A stretch of 64,000 bases of DNA from positions 9,686,107-9,750,106 of the forward strand of contig JAZGTN010000022.1 in assembly GCA_037783415.1 (NCBI GenBank), written 5' to 3'. Source of the stretch: Leptasterias polaris. Its lineage: Eukaryota; Echinodermata; Asteroidea; Forcipulatida; Asteriidae. The notes beneath the pieces were generated by a model that was not told the DNA's origin, ran no database searches, and saw only the letters and a list, made by a program, of their open reading frames with translations. A program made the translations under genes and the position numbers. Shown piece after piece: positions 43,401 to 52,442 of this stretch (its first letter is position 1; the number at the start of each line of letters is the position of its first letter).

Positions 43401-46377
43401 AAGATTGAAGTGGTGTCCTACAGGTGTATCCAGCTTTTGGGTGTTGACTGTGGACCTGTGGCCATAGAAACTCCTCTCGAGTGTAGTTCTTGTTTCACCT
43501 ATAGATACATTGAACACCACAGACTCTGCAAGATATTAGATAGATTAGATTAGTGGTGGTGCAGGTGACATGACCCCTTGTCTTATGGGTGGTACCACCA
43601 GTATGGCTGGTAAAGGAGTCTGATTCCCTGATGTGTTGTCTACAAACGATGCATTTTGATGTGTTGGAACACCTAAAAGTACCCTGTGGCAAAGGGGAAT
43701 TAACATCATCATTAATGGGGGGGACTTCTGCCCGGACGATGAGATCCCTGAGACTGGGTGGGTGTCGGTAGGCAACTATGGGTTCTTCCTGTACAGCACG
43801 TTGAAGCCGATCTGATGTGTGAAGAATATGATGGTTAGAACTGGTTATTTTACGAATGGGAAGTGAGGGGTGAAAAGTAACAACAAAAGGAACTTTCCCT
43901 TTGGAACTCCGTTGTTGCTTGGGTCCTTTGGAGAGTACAGACTCCCTAGAACGAGCCTTGACTTTCTGGATCGCTCGATGGAATGCTAGGGAGCTATGAC
44001 CCCTGGAAACAAGGTGTTTCTTGAGTTCCTGTGAGTGGTGGAAAAAATCAGAATCATTAGAACAGATTCGACGGAGTCTGAGGGCCTGACTGTAGGCTAT
44101 GCTGGTTTTGCAGTGTCTGGGGTGACAGCTGGTCGAGTGGAAGTATTGATGTTTATCTGTGGTTAATCCATCATCCATCTTTATGACCTTGACATCCAGA
44201 AAGTGGGTGTCCTTGGTCGAGTATTCATTAGTGAATTTGATGGTCAACACCCAAAAGCTGGATACACCTGTAGGACACCACTTCAATCTTCCTAACCACT
44301 CCATTTCTGACATGAATTTACAGGGCATTGAGGCACTAGGTAACTGCAGAGAGACTGTCCGTCTGAGTAGGGAACAACTTTGGATAGGCCCCATAAAGAC
44401 CACTCAGCTCCATGTTTGAACATCCAAGAAGGAAATGACTAATATTATAACCTTTTGTCTTTGCCTTCTTCTTTTCCCACACAGATATCCACTTTTTAGG
44501 TTGCCCTACATTGTAATTATTTACCATTCTTCCTACCTTCCATTTTGTCCTTTGTGTTTCCAACTTTTTGTGGTCAAGCTATCCCCTTCCCTTCATAACC
44601 CCCCCCCCCCCCCCCTTTGTCTTCATAATCCCTGCTTACCCCCTGCCCTCTCTGTATGCTCTCTGCTTTTCTCTCTCCACTCCCTCTATTCATGTGTTTC
44701 CACTTGACTGCTCTTGTAACTCCTGTATCCATGCTTGTATGTGTGTTGTTTTGTCATTAAGCCTTCTTTCTGAGTAAGACTCTGCTAGGGTCGAAACATC
44801 AGGCCACTAACTTATTTTTTGCAAGAAAATTGAGTGTGAAAGTTTTATAAATTTTCTTTTATACTTACTAAATCATAAATCATTAGGCCCTACATGTAAT
44901 GAATCGTAGGACGCCCTGTATTCAGGGTGTCCCTGAAATTGAGGCAAATCTTTTACCTCTCTGCGCGCGATGTAAACAGTCCCTAGATACAATTTTTGTG
45001 GTTTGACTTGCCAAGCAAAGAGTCTCCTCTCATTTGACCAAAACTTAGAAACATGTAAGGCTCCACTGGTTAGTTGCACTTGTAAATGCAAAAAGTTGTG
45101 GTATTTTAGGCATTTCTACAAGGTACAAAAATATGTCATACTGTCGGGGCCAAAAAAAAAAAAATTCCCACCGAAAAAGTTTCATCAAACACTTTTTCAA
45201 TTCACAATTCACGATGATCAAATCATGTGACTGAACATTCTGCTGAGCATTCTGGGGGGAAAAATACAGAGGCTTAAAGAAGCCACGTGCCTTATATCAT
45301 TTTCTAATAGTCTGGATAATTTTTTTTTGTAACACTCTATCATTTTTGTTATTAATATTAAAATTTAAACATCAGCTTTGTGATTCGATTATCACTGTTT
45401 ATTTATATGCTTTATTATAAATGTTAAGAAACATAAAATAACACAAAACTAAATAAAAATAAGATTTCAAAGCCAAGAATTATTTACATTTTTATTTTTA
45501 TTTTTATTTTTTTTAAGTTTTTGAAAAATACCATGGTTATTTTTAAAACTAAATAAAAAATATGTTGAATAAAATGAAGAAAACTGCTGGCTATAGAGTC
45601 ATACACTAAGTCTCACAGAACACTTGTAGTCACTGCAGATGTTTCTTCCACGTATGGCTTCACCCGGACACCATACTTTCTTGTTTGCATCGAAAACAGG
45701 TAAAACTCAAAACAAATGGGACGCTATTGAAGTCATCGAAGATCGGTGCGTGGTGTGAAAGTTTCAATGTCCATCACGTTTTAATATATGTTTGCATATT
45801 TCTTACAAACAAAGGAAGGTAATTAGGGCATCAGTTGATTATGGAATATTTTTATTTTTTTTCAATTCAAAGAAAAAGGCATACTACATCGAAAACCGGA
45901 CAGGGGAGGAAATATAAAAGTTAAATTACAAATTGAAATGTAAAAACACATCTTCAGGGGTAACTATATTTCTAGCAATTGGGCCTGAACAGTTTCTATT
46001 TTTTCTAAGACTGCTATTAAATGCTATTCAACCACGTACTGTACTGGGACAAAATGTTGGACACTGTGTGGCCAGAGCATATGCTCCCAAAAACTCCCTA
46101 CAAAAAATTTAAACAACTTCCTGAAGAGGATTCATCAGGATAAAATTACCGATTCAATACTTACCAAGGTTTGGATCAGATTTCTTTTCAAAAACAAGTG
46201 TTGCAGGTTTTTGAATGTATTGTTCTTATCTACAAGTTCCGCTGGGATATCAGTTAAGCCCTTGTAGTTCAGGTAGATACTGTGACTTTGGTTCTCCGTT
46301 GCTTCAAGTAGAAGTTCCGCGACACTACTTGCTTCATTATCTTCAGCCAGTATGGATGCAGACCTGGTTGTTGCCAT
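31427..46377 (-). CDS. LRRC28: LRRC28, leucine-rich repeat-containing protein 28 (eight exons)
   Basis: Exons in order on minus: 46377-46165, 42500-42463, 41742-41705, 40465-40328, 39495-39289, 37532-37427, 33279-33104 and 31668-31427. All borders are AG/GT with matching phases. The predicted protein has 385 residues (human 367). About seven LRRs span residues 35-245 (LYLHSN, LDVSNNRLESLP, LVSNNLIGSLP, LNVTNNQLQCLP, LTVTGNRLIYLP, VYVDNNPML). A region with ATRCGT and LPPELRVV follows. The Cys-rich C-terminus (CPTARC..SCC, LCCSKQCLRTF) aligns with the vertebrate protein and may bind zinc. The biochemical role is not settled to my knowledge. The start ATG has A at -3. Introns hold a LINE, SINE, MITE and Penelope-like element. 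The gene is convergent with XPA. Confidence 0.94.
32075..32345. repeat. Two-copy ~137-bp tandem repeat
   Basis: AAACATTACG ... TGACATGTGGTT ... GGACCGGAA.TAAAGGTCAAA occurs at 32075 and again at 32212, with moderate divergence. It is intronic in LRRC28 (intron 7). Confidence 0.7.
32346..33103. other. LRRC28 intron 7, remainder
   Basis: A C run lies at about 32731-32743. AACAGCGCCCTCTGTGAGG (32944) is a common repeat-type word. Nothing else could be supported. Confidence 0.35.
33104..33279 (-). CDS. LRRC28: LRRC28 exon 7
   Basis: The acceptor TTTTCTTGATGGTTGCAG and donor AAAG|GTAAAG define this 176 bp exon. Its product includes the conserved LPPELRVVKDGSEQHNEVLP block. The LINE in intron 6 starts within roughly 30-70 bp of the acceptor. 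The first residues of this exon are therefore read through on + as part of an artificial ORF. Confidence 0.9.
33310..36590 (+). pseudogene. CR1/Jockey-superfamily LINE, 5'-truncated and frameshifted
   Basis: The element lies in LRRC28 intron 6, opposite to the gene. It starts within the end of the endonuclease/linker region (PRLPWFNQEINSALRMRRRA, KLFRASKKLLGH). It is interrupted at 33837 by a solo LTR and resumes at 34588. The reverse transcriptase has CALDPMPTNL, YRPISNLQFISKL, LDPSAAFDTVDH, GVPQGSCLGP and the catalytic YADD box (YADDTQLYLS). It then has the C-terminal LHWLPVSYRINFKILLLTF block, with the stop at 36262. A poly-A frameshift near 34895 and another near 35118 disable it. The 3' end GGCGCAATATAAATTTTAAA plus (ATT)n is typical of this superfamily. 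The exact 5' edge is uncertain. Confidence 0.88.
33837..34584 (+). mobile_element. Solo LTR, about 748 bp, inside the LINE
   Basis: It starts TGTGGCGGAGACC and ends GAATCGTTACA. It contains a TATA box (TATAAAAG, 34109-34116) and a downstream AATAAA (34414-34419), which set the orientation. AATA stands on both sides (33832-33835 and 34584-34587), a 4-bp duplication overlapping the TG/CA border by one base. Removing the insert restores the LINE frame (GTA AAG AAA ATA TAC). It is unrelated to the 6914/17683 LTR pair. Confidence 0.8.
36606..36760. repeat. Inverted partner of the 8.7-8.84 kb repeat
   Basis: CACTTGGTGTATCCCAACAT and the following sequence reverse-complement the end of the 8343-8840 repeat. 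It directly follows the LINE tail. Confidence 0.65.
36761..37426. other. LRRC28 intron 6, distal part
   Basis: A + strand frame (37097-37280) reads NLDDLLSIRGTKVKFSLDDS and looks protein-like, but no start, splice context or family can be identified. It may be a transposon scrap. Confidence 0.3.
37427..37532 (-). CDS. LRRC28: LRRC28 exon 6
   Basis: This 106 bp exon is bounded by GTGGTAG and GTAAGC. It encodes the last LRR (LCTVYVDNNPMLHALPFSLW), matching the human VYVDNN...LP...LY segment. It is joined in phase 1 to exon 5 and phase 2 to exon 7. Confidence 0.9.
37790..38042 (-). repeat. tRNA-derived SINE (same family as 25.4 kb)
   Basis: On minus it starts GGCGTGTCGTGGCCGAGCGG (A box), then GGTTTGAGTCCCGG (B box), then GTGACACTTGGGTCCTTAAG. 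It lies in LRRC28 intron 5. A MITE is inserted in its 5' flank at 38047. Confidence 0.78.
38047..38505. mobile_element. 459-bp MITE with CAGGCATGCAACTCTTC ends
   Basis: CAGGCATGCAACTCTTC at the left end and its reverse complement GAAGAGTTGCATGCCTG at the right end are perfect 17-bp inverted repeats. The element is flanked by 6-bp duplications AGTATT (38041-38046 and 38506-38511). CAGG ends plus a 6-bp duplication resemble the 2008-5052 element. The interior has TTTCCGCTTTTT motifs near both ends and no ORF. Confidence 0.92.
38600..38690 (+). repeat. LINE/SINE 3' tail
   Basis: TTGTAAAGCACCTTGATCTA ... GCGCTATATAAGAACC is the typical 3' end shared by CR1/L2-type LINEs and their SINEs. A related TAGCGCTATATAAGC occurs at 38544. 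Confidence 0.6.
38718..38788 (-). repeat. tRNA-like relic (SINE head)
   Basis: On minus it reads GCTTGGTAGCTCAATTGGTA (A-box region) and GTTGGTTGAAATCCCGC (B box). Acceptor-stem bases do not pair and the intervening arms are poor, so I do not call a functional tRNA. Confidence 0.5.
38789..39288. repeat. LRRC28 intron 5 proximal part, with copies of the ~90 bp dispersed repeat
   Basis: Two tandem-like copies (about 39040-39125 and 39130-39240) share ATATCATAATGCAG, CTGGCGTAATTTATCTATC and AAAACCAG. Further copies are at 39940-40035 and, reversed, 26830-27010. Confidence 0.55.
40466..41704. other. LRRC28 intron 3
   Basis: A 38-bp direct doublet (GCATAGGATTTGATGGGCTTC) lies at 40575-40625. A 63-codon frame after AAGATGGCGGACTC (41199-41390) lacks splice support. 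41500-41620 shares pieces (GGGAATAAAAG, CAGGGTTGTGGCCG-like) with 47950-48030. Confidence 0.35.
41705..42500 (-). CDS. LRRC28: LRRC28 microexons 2 and 3 with intron 2
   Basis: Exons 2 (42500-42463) and 3 (41742-41705) are 38 bp each. Together they encode PSNIGNLTGLVEL and YLHSNCLTTLPD, one LRR split across the intron, matching human LPNLVELYLHSN. Both have strong donors (GTAAGT) and acceptors (TTCCAG and TCCTAG). They are too short to be noticed by ORF length. Confidence 0.9.
42817..44821 (-). mobile_element. Penelope-like element, truncated, with inverted ends
   Basis: A 15-bp duplication CAAGAAAATTGAGTG flanks it (42802-42816 and 44822-44836). The minus ORF (about 44250-43520) is the C-terminal part of a Penelope-type reverse transcriptase (THFLDVKVIKMDDGL, HSTSCHPRHCK, RLRRICSNDSDF). 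It runs into the GIY-YIG endonuclease (LIYLISCRVCGVQ), a frameshift at about 43510, and then GETRTTLERSFYGHRS and VGHHFNLPNHSISDM. The region 44245-44815 is an inverted copy of 42885-43445, so the endonuclease tail is present twice, head to head. It lies in LRRC28 intron 1. Confidence 0.88.
42893..42942 (-). ncRNA. Degenerate hammerhead-ribozyme-like motif (Penelope terminal)
   Basis: On minus, AAGACTCTGCTAGGGTCGAAACGTCAG-type sequence gives a GAC/GTC stem II followed by the invariant GAAAC and GTC. Penelope-like elements are known to carry minimal type I hammerheads here. In this copy the CTGATGA box is mutated (CTTCAAGAA), so it is probably inactive. The inverted copy is at 44768-44803 (+), with CTGAGTA. 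Confidence 0.35.
44983..45910. repeat. Dispersed 0.92 kb repeat, copy B
   Basis: This is the full-length partner of 1-920 in the same orientation, starting CTAGATACAATTTTTGTGG and ending CAGGGGAGGA. It lies in LRRC28 intron 1. Flanking sequence differs sharply at the right edge (AATATAAA versus TATAGTCA). Confidence 0.9.
46165..46377 (-). CDS. LRRC28: LRRC28 exon 1
   Basis: 71 codons from ATG to TTG|GTAAGT. The N-terminal 30 residues are Ala/Glu-rich and poorly conserved. The first LRR (IYLNYKGLTDIPAEL, LQHLFLKRN) matches human LFLNYRNLHHFPLEL and LERLYMKRN. Confidence 0.92.
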
Positions 46378-48394
46378 TGTTTGTTGATACTTTACTTACT
46401 AGTCACTACAGTTACACTACTGAATGAGGTAGAAAAACATTTGACAATTTGATTTTAAAACTTTGTTGGATGTAATTTTTGTTGTGAGCTGTATGTAAGG
46501 ATGTCAACCCAAGACAGGTGCGCGCCGAAATACTATTTAAGCGGAGTAGAGCGATAGCGAGCGGAGCGGTACAAAGCCGTATAATTTATTAATAAGGAAT
46601 TCGCATTCCGCAGCCATCTTGAAAATAGGCGAAAATAGGCGAAAATAGCGCCACCAACTGGCTTGCAAATGCCAGTCGAGGGGAACACTTAGGCCGTATC
46701 CGAATTGGCGGCTACAGCTACGGCTACGGCTGTTGCTAAGGGTGTTGCTAAGGATGTCCTATACTTCAATGCACGATGACGCGGAAATCTAGCCGTAGCC
46801 CTTCAGTTTGCAGACTAGGACGGATAAGTTTCTGTTAGATTTTGCAATTTCTCCTCGATATGCTTTCTGTAAATGTCAGTTTGGGAGCCTGCATGGTAAC
46901 ATTCAACACTGAAAACAGGATTTTTTGCTGATTTTGTTTGTGATCAGGACAGAAATTAGGATCGAAAATAATGACATTTGTTCCACAGTAGGCCTACATA
47001 ATTATTAATTTGTTTGTGTAGGCCAAGTTGCAGCCGAAAACTCTTTAGCGGCACTACCTTTTACGTTTGTTATAACTTTTACTAGTCCCACATTGTCCCC
47101 CAATTCTTATTTGTGGGATTTACGTCATTTCAAAGTTGACTTTGACCAAAAAAGGTATTTTTTTTAAAATTCCGATCCCGTACGTGTGACTGTGAGCAAT
47201 CGCATTCACTTTGGAAGGTGTGGATTTGCTTCGACTCTGTAAATTTAATTAGGGCTCCCACTTTTGTTATTGAATGGTAGACCATTTAACCTGATATTTT
47301 GTTAATAAGCTGAGCAACAACGAGTCCCGCTAGTGCAGCTGCAGAGGGTCCAATGATCAATGAACTTGGAGACTTTTACCCTCATGGGCAAAAAGGAACT
47401 TCAGGCATATTTGCGAAAACGGGGACTGCCTGTAAGTTCCAACGATCAGTGTTAATCCTTACATCAATAAAACCTACATAGTTTGGTTAATTTCCGATAT
47501 AAAGTCGTCTTTACGAAGAGCTAAAAATCTTAAAATGAAGTTACCGATTAATAAAGGAAGGGTCTATATCTGAACCGTTGCATATTGCATTTTCACGAAG
47601 AGCCACATCCCGAAAGATTCATGTAACACACTGCAACAAAATAGCGTATGACGTTTTCATTTGTGTTTATATAGGTCAAGTTGTTGTTCGGGTTTCACAA
47701 GATCATGCACTAAGAAGTTAGTGTGCGCGTGATCATGTGACATACGAAAACACGTTATTCAGATGGGCGTACAATTCCCCAAGTACACAATCTCAGTCTT
47801 TGTTGTGTACATAGGTCAAGAGGGTTTGTTTTGAAATTTTCCCTAAAAGATTGTGTTGTTAACATGTACAGGTATTGCCTGTGTTAATCCTTGCTCTATG
47901 GTTAATCTAAGCTTATTTATTTGCTCAATTTAATTGAGTTTTTTTAAAAGGGAATAAAAGTGGTGACTCGTTCTTAAACGGCCGTTTAAAACCGGCAGGG
48001 TCGTGGCCGTGCGATAAAGGCCCGAGCCGAACAATTTGTTAAAAAGTGAAAGAATAAGGAAAATCGGTGGTAAAAAAGACAATCTGTTTGTTAAGCGAAT
48101 TTTCGAAGTTTTTACATTTTCAAAAACGTTTGTAACATCCCCTGTTTTGAGCGCGTTGGGTTGTGTGCACGCGCGCGCGTGTCGACAAGATTACGCGCTG
48201 GTATACTAATAGCTGTACATGTATATTATGTTCCACGTGACTAAGTAAATTGGCGTAAACATGTGTTTTTCTGACTCAGTGGTCTGTTTGTCTTTTTATT
48301 TGTTTATTTTGTTTATGTCTTAGTTTCGTTATTTCCTTAGTTATTGCAGGGGACCTATTATTTATCTCTGATATGTTTCTTGATATCTATTGAC
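46378..48394. other. LRRC28 upstream/intergenic region
   Basis: This should contain the LRRC28 promoter. A short tandem GGCGAAAATAGGCGAAAATAG lies at 46627-46647, and a CGGCTACGGCTA-type repeat at 46715-46735 has an inverted partner near 46790. 47950-48030 shares pieces with 41500-41620. A CG dinucleotide run (GCACGCGCGCGCGTG) is at 48168-48182. No gene is seen. Confidence 0.35.
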
Positions 48395-48416
48395 TATGGT
48401 GTTCCATATGTGCCAC

Positions 48417-48756
48417 TCCTTTCCGTCGCCTTTTCAATTTATTCCGTCGCCTTTTCAATTTTTTCCGTCGCCTTTTCAATTTTTGTCCGTCGCTTTTTCA
48501 ATTTTGGTCCGTCGCCTTTTCAATTTTGGTCCGTCGCCTTTTCAATTTTGGTTCGTCGCCTTTTCAATTTGTGTCCGTCGCCTTTTCAATTTTGGTCCGT
48601 CGCCTTTTCAATTTTGGTCCGTCGCCTTTTCAATTTTGGTCCGTCGCCTTTTCAATTTTTGTCCGTCGCCTTTTCAATTTTGGTCCGTCGCCTTTTCAAT
48701 TTTTGTCCGTCGCCTTTTCAATTTTGTCCGTCGCCTTTTCAATTTTTCCATCGTGG
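48417..48756 (+). repeat. 21-22 bp minisatellite, left arm
   Basis: About 16 copies of TTTTCAATTTTGGTCCGTCG plus CC occur, with variants in the T/G run. Each codes FQF/SVAF-like peptides in all three frames. Confidence 0.97.
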
Positions 48757-48984
48757 GTCCACGTGACTACCAGGTGATTATCACATGACTCCAAAGGAAA
48801 TTCGACCTTTGGGAGGCATACCGCTGTTGCCAAAATGTATACGTTGCTTCATCCACAGTCGAGACCAGATAGCTATGGTGCGCCGTTTGTCAATTAATTG
48901 TTTAGCGTATTTTTGACGTGTTTTTACCATGGTTTGTAATAATTAGAATATAAACCATAGAAAGTGCTGTCAATTTATTTTGTG

Positions 48985-49500
48985 GTTTACATACAATCAA
49001 AGCTTAAAAATTATGGTTTATAAACCATAAAAAACGTGTGTTCACAAATCATGGTTTATAAACCATGATTTGTAAACCATGTTTTTATGGTTTTTATGGG
49101 GCGGATCCAGGATTTTTTAAACCGGGGGGCACAACGGCGCAACCAGGATTTTGTATTACAGGGTAAAACAAAAATGGGTGGGGTCCAGGCCACTAACTTA
49201 TTTTTTGCATTTATACTACAGGTCCTTTTGGTTGGTAAGCAGTTTGCAACAGCTAATTCTATTTTCCCATGTTTTTATGCTTAAATTTGTATGGTTTATA
49301 AACCATGTTTTGAAGGCGCTTAAATTTTCATGGTTTATAAACCATGATTTGTAAACCATATGTTTTATGATGCTTAAATTGTTATGGTTTATAAACCATG
49401 TTTTGAAGGTGCTTAAATTTTCATGGTTTATAAACCATTTTTTATGAAGCTTAAATTTTCATGGTTTATAAACCATAATTTATAAGCTTTGATTGTATGT
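48985..49500. repeat. Palindromic GGTTTATAAACC repeats in the foldback loop
   Basis: ATGGTTTATAAACCAT recurs at least eight times between 49013 and 49475, spaced by GCTTAAATTTTC words. Each copy is itself a perfect palindrome. Confidence 0.92.
49187..49272 (+). mobile_element. Terminal scrap of a Penelope-like element
   Basis: GGCCACTAACTTATTTTTTG to GCTAATTCTATTTTCCCATG matches, in reverse, the 3' end of the element at 42817-42895 with few changes. It sits in the centre of the foldback element, so it arrived there as a short 3' fragment. Confidence 0.85.
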
Positions 49501-49784
49501 AAACCACAAAATAAATTGACAGCACTTTCTATGGTTTACATCTAATTATTACAAACCATGGTAAAAACACGTCAAAAATACGCTAAACAATTAATTGACA
49601 AACGGCGCCCCATAGCTATCTGGTCTCGACTGTGGATGAAGCAACGTATACATTTTGGCAACAGCGGTATGCCTCCCAAAGGTCGAATTTCCTTTGGAGT
49701 CATGTGATAATCACCTGGTAGTCACGTGGACCATGGAGGAAGAAAATTAGAATTTTTCTTCCTCCATGCGTGGACCCACGATGG

Positions 49785-50285
49785 AAAAATTGAAAAGGCG
49801 ACGGACAAAATTGAAAAGGCGACGGACCAAAATTGAAAAGGCGACGGACCAAAATTGAAAAGGCGACGGACCAAAATTTTAAAGGCGACGGACAAAAATT
49901 GAAAAGGCGACAGACAAAAATTGAAAAGGCGACGGACCAAAATTGAAAAGGCGACGGACCAAAATTGAAAAGGCGACGGACCAAAATTGAAAAGGCGACG
50001 GACCAAAATTGAAAAGGCGACGGACCAAAATGTTAAAGGCGACGGACAAAAATTGAAAAGGCGACAGACAAAAATTGAAAAGGCGACGGACCAAAATTGA
50101 AAAGTCGACGGACAAAATTGAAAAGGCGACGGACAAAATTGAAAAGGCGACGGACAAAATTGAAAAGGCGACGGACAAAATTGAAAAGGCGACGGACAAA
50201 ATTGAAAAGGCGACGGACAAAATTGAAAAGGCGACGGACAAAATTGAAAAGGCGACGGACAAAATTGAAAAGGCGACGGAAGGAG
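49785..50285 (-). repeat. 21-22 bp minisatellite, right arm
   Basis: About 23 copies of the inverted unit (TTGAAAAGGCGACGGAC) occur. The distal nine or so, toward the right end, are uniform 21-mers with AAAATT spacing. The inner ones vary and include TTTTAAAG and GACAGAC variants. Confidence 0.97.
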
Positions 50286-50312
50286 TGGCACATATGGAAC
50301 ACCATAATTGAC

Positions 50313-51158
50313 GTTTATTTTGTAATGTTTTTATGTCACTATGTTACAGTTGATTTCGATGTTTCTATGTCACTATTTCTGTGTTTTTTAATTATTTCGG
50401 GTGTGGATGTGTTTGTTTCCGTATTTCGTTCTTCTAGATTTTGTAAATGGTTGATAATACAATAATAATGTTAAGTATTAGGCCTACAGGGGTGTGATTT
50501 TGCACATTTTGTTTATGACAGTTTTGTAAACTTGTTTTTGTCTTGACAGACCCTGTTGTTCAAATTTTATTCATCGTACGTCTAAAGATTTAAATAGGAA
50601 ACGAAAATAAAATGATTTGTGTGTTTTCGTTTTCCTTTATTTGTTCCTTTATGTCTGTCTTTGATTTCTTGATTTATATGCTTGTTTGGAGGAGGCTTAA
50701 TTTTGGTCCATTTTCCCTTTATTTCATTGTGTCGTTATTTCTTGCTTTCTTAATGCCTTGTTTCTTTATTTCTTTATGGCTCGGAAATTATTGGTTGTAT
50801 TTAGGCCTACATACCACTAAATGCAGGTAACGACTAATATTCGACAATGCTTGTCTTTGTGAATATTATGTTGTTATTCAGTCAATGAGTAGGCCTAACG
50901 TAAGCAATCAATTTATGAAAGAAATAATGTAAGGAAAATTTATAAAGGGGACATAGGAGGTCACATCTGCCCAATAAAATGAAATGAGCTGGAAGAAGAC
51001 AAAGCATTTAACAGAAAATATGCAGTATCTGTAGAAATTAGGATTACCCCCCCCCCCACCCACCCCCACCCCCTTTGTGCTGCATTTTAAATCAGTCATC
51101 TCGCTATAATAGTATGCCGTTGCACATAGGCGCGGGGAGACGTTGGAACACCAGTGCC
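50313..51158. other. Unassigned AT-rich stretch
   Basis: No gene is supported. A C-rich run (about 51046-51073) is present. Confidence 0.35.
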
Positions 51159-51354
51159 AACCCAGTAAGCGGTGTCCGGCAAGCGAAACTTCCCAGAATG
51201 CACAAATGCAATAGCGAACGCAAATTTTAAGACTGGCAAAACCCCCCAATTTATGTTTTGAATATGCCAAATTTATCCAAAAATCAACACCCACAAATCA
51301 TCTGACCCTCACGCAAGCTCCGCTACAGACTAACCCCGGCGCAACCCCAACTAA

Positions 51355-51745
51355 CTTTAAACGTTAAAAAAACGTTTGCATTTGGTCAAAAAAACGTTTC
51401 AATATTACGTTTTAAAAACGTATTTCTGTGGAGTTTTTTATGGGTTTTAAAAACGTTTCCATGTAACGTTTTAAAAACGTGAATATAACGTGAAAATAAC
51501 TATGTTTAATTTCTTTAATCTTGTATGATGTTTCGAATACGTTTTAAAAACATTTTTAACACGTTTAAATGGGGTTTTTCATACGTTCTAGTAACGTTTC
51601 CATGTAACGTTTTAAAAACGTGAATATAACGTGAAAATAACTATGTTTATTTTTTTTAGTCTTGTAAGATGTTTCAAAAACGTTTTAAAATCATATTATA
51701 AACGTTTAAAAAGGGTTTTTTATACGTTACTCACAACCTGTTAAA
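51355..51745. repeat. AACGTTTTAAAAACGT repeat cluster, left
   Basis: Many ACGTTTTAAAAACGT-type palindromes occur, plus two partial direct copies (about 51430-51540 and 51585-51670) sharing TTCCATGTAACG. A matching cluster is at 55905-56290. CCCAGTAAGC at 51163 and the inverted GTTTACTGGG at 56288-56297 may be the ends of one element. Confidence 0.75.
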
Positions 51746-51939
51746 AACCTCTTAGTGACGTGAAAATAACTTATTGGTCTTTGCTTGAAAGACTTTCACT
51801 GTTTACTCGTTTTTATGTTTAACTAAGGTTTTGATGTAGCTTTTTTTAAAATTGGGAACTTAGTGTTTTAAAATGTTGACAAATCGTTACATTACTCAAG
51901 ACAGAGTAAATAATCACTTCACAAGACTGAATTTGTGCA

Positions 51940-52083
51940 TGCTATTCATTTATTTTCCCACCAAATGATACAAATAGACAACCTTGAAAAAGTTCAATGG
52001 AGAGCAGCCAGATTTGTGAAAAGCGATTACCGTAAGACCAGTAGTGTAACTGAAATGCTACAGGACCTCAGTATCCAAAACAA
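51940..52083 (+). pseudogene. LINE reverse-transcriptase C-terminal scrap
   Basis: The frame reads IDNLEKVQWRAARFVKSDYR then TSSVTEMLQDL, a conserved C-terminal block of CR1/Jockey-type LINE proteins. Nothing else of the element is visible nearby. Confidence 0.7.
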
Positions 52084-52442
52084 TACCAATCTTGAACTCA
52101 CTCCCGCCACAAGTTTAAACAGCCCCTGACGCCTATAATTTAAAGTGACTCCTTGACAAAAATGAATTTTAAGTAGGAGCTTGCATGCATGCATGAGTGT
52201 GTGCACGTTTATAGCCCAGTGGCGGCGGTTTGTGCAGTAAGGACAAGACAAGTTTATTGTGTATACTTATGGCAATTGTGATAAAACTAAATGACAATTA
52301 AGTTCCTTTTAGTTTCAAAAATCAATGTAAACAGCGAGCATTAAAAAAATGCACATTGCGGGTGCGATCGTGTAAACACATTATCCGCATGGTGCTGTTT
52401 GATCGGTGTGCTGGTTTCCATAGCAGTGTGGTTTCTTATAAG

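Larger units (their letters stand above)
48395..50306. mobile_element. 1.9 kb foldback element with minisatellite arms and 6-bp target duplication
   Basis: The ends TATGGTGTTCCATATGTGCC and the exact inverse GGCACATATGGAACACCATA are flanked by ATTGAC on both sides (48389-48394 and 50307-50312). Each arm carries a long array of 21-22 bp units (inverted relative to the other). Inside these is a unique inverted block (48757-48985 with about 49490-49735). The centre is full of GGTTTATAAACC palindromes. No protein is encoded, and the very long repeat ORFs are artefacts. Confidence 0.95.

Noticed and set aside
48417..50285. CRISPR-like look of regularly spaced repeats
   Set aside because: The units are directly tandem with no unique spacers, lie in inverted arms of a transposon, and the genome is animal.
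48344..50465. Long open frames (up to 189 codons) across 48.3-48.8 and 49.7-50.5 kb on both strands
   Set aside because: They are translations of 21-22 bp tandem units without stops. All frames are open, and the peptides are simple repeats such as FNFVRRL.
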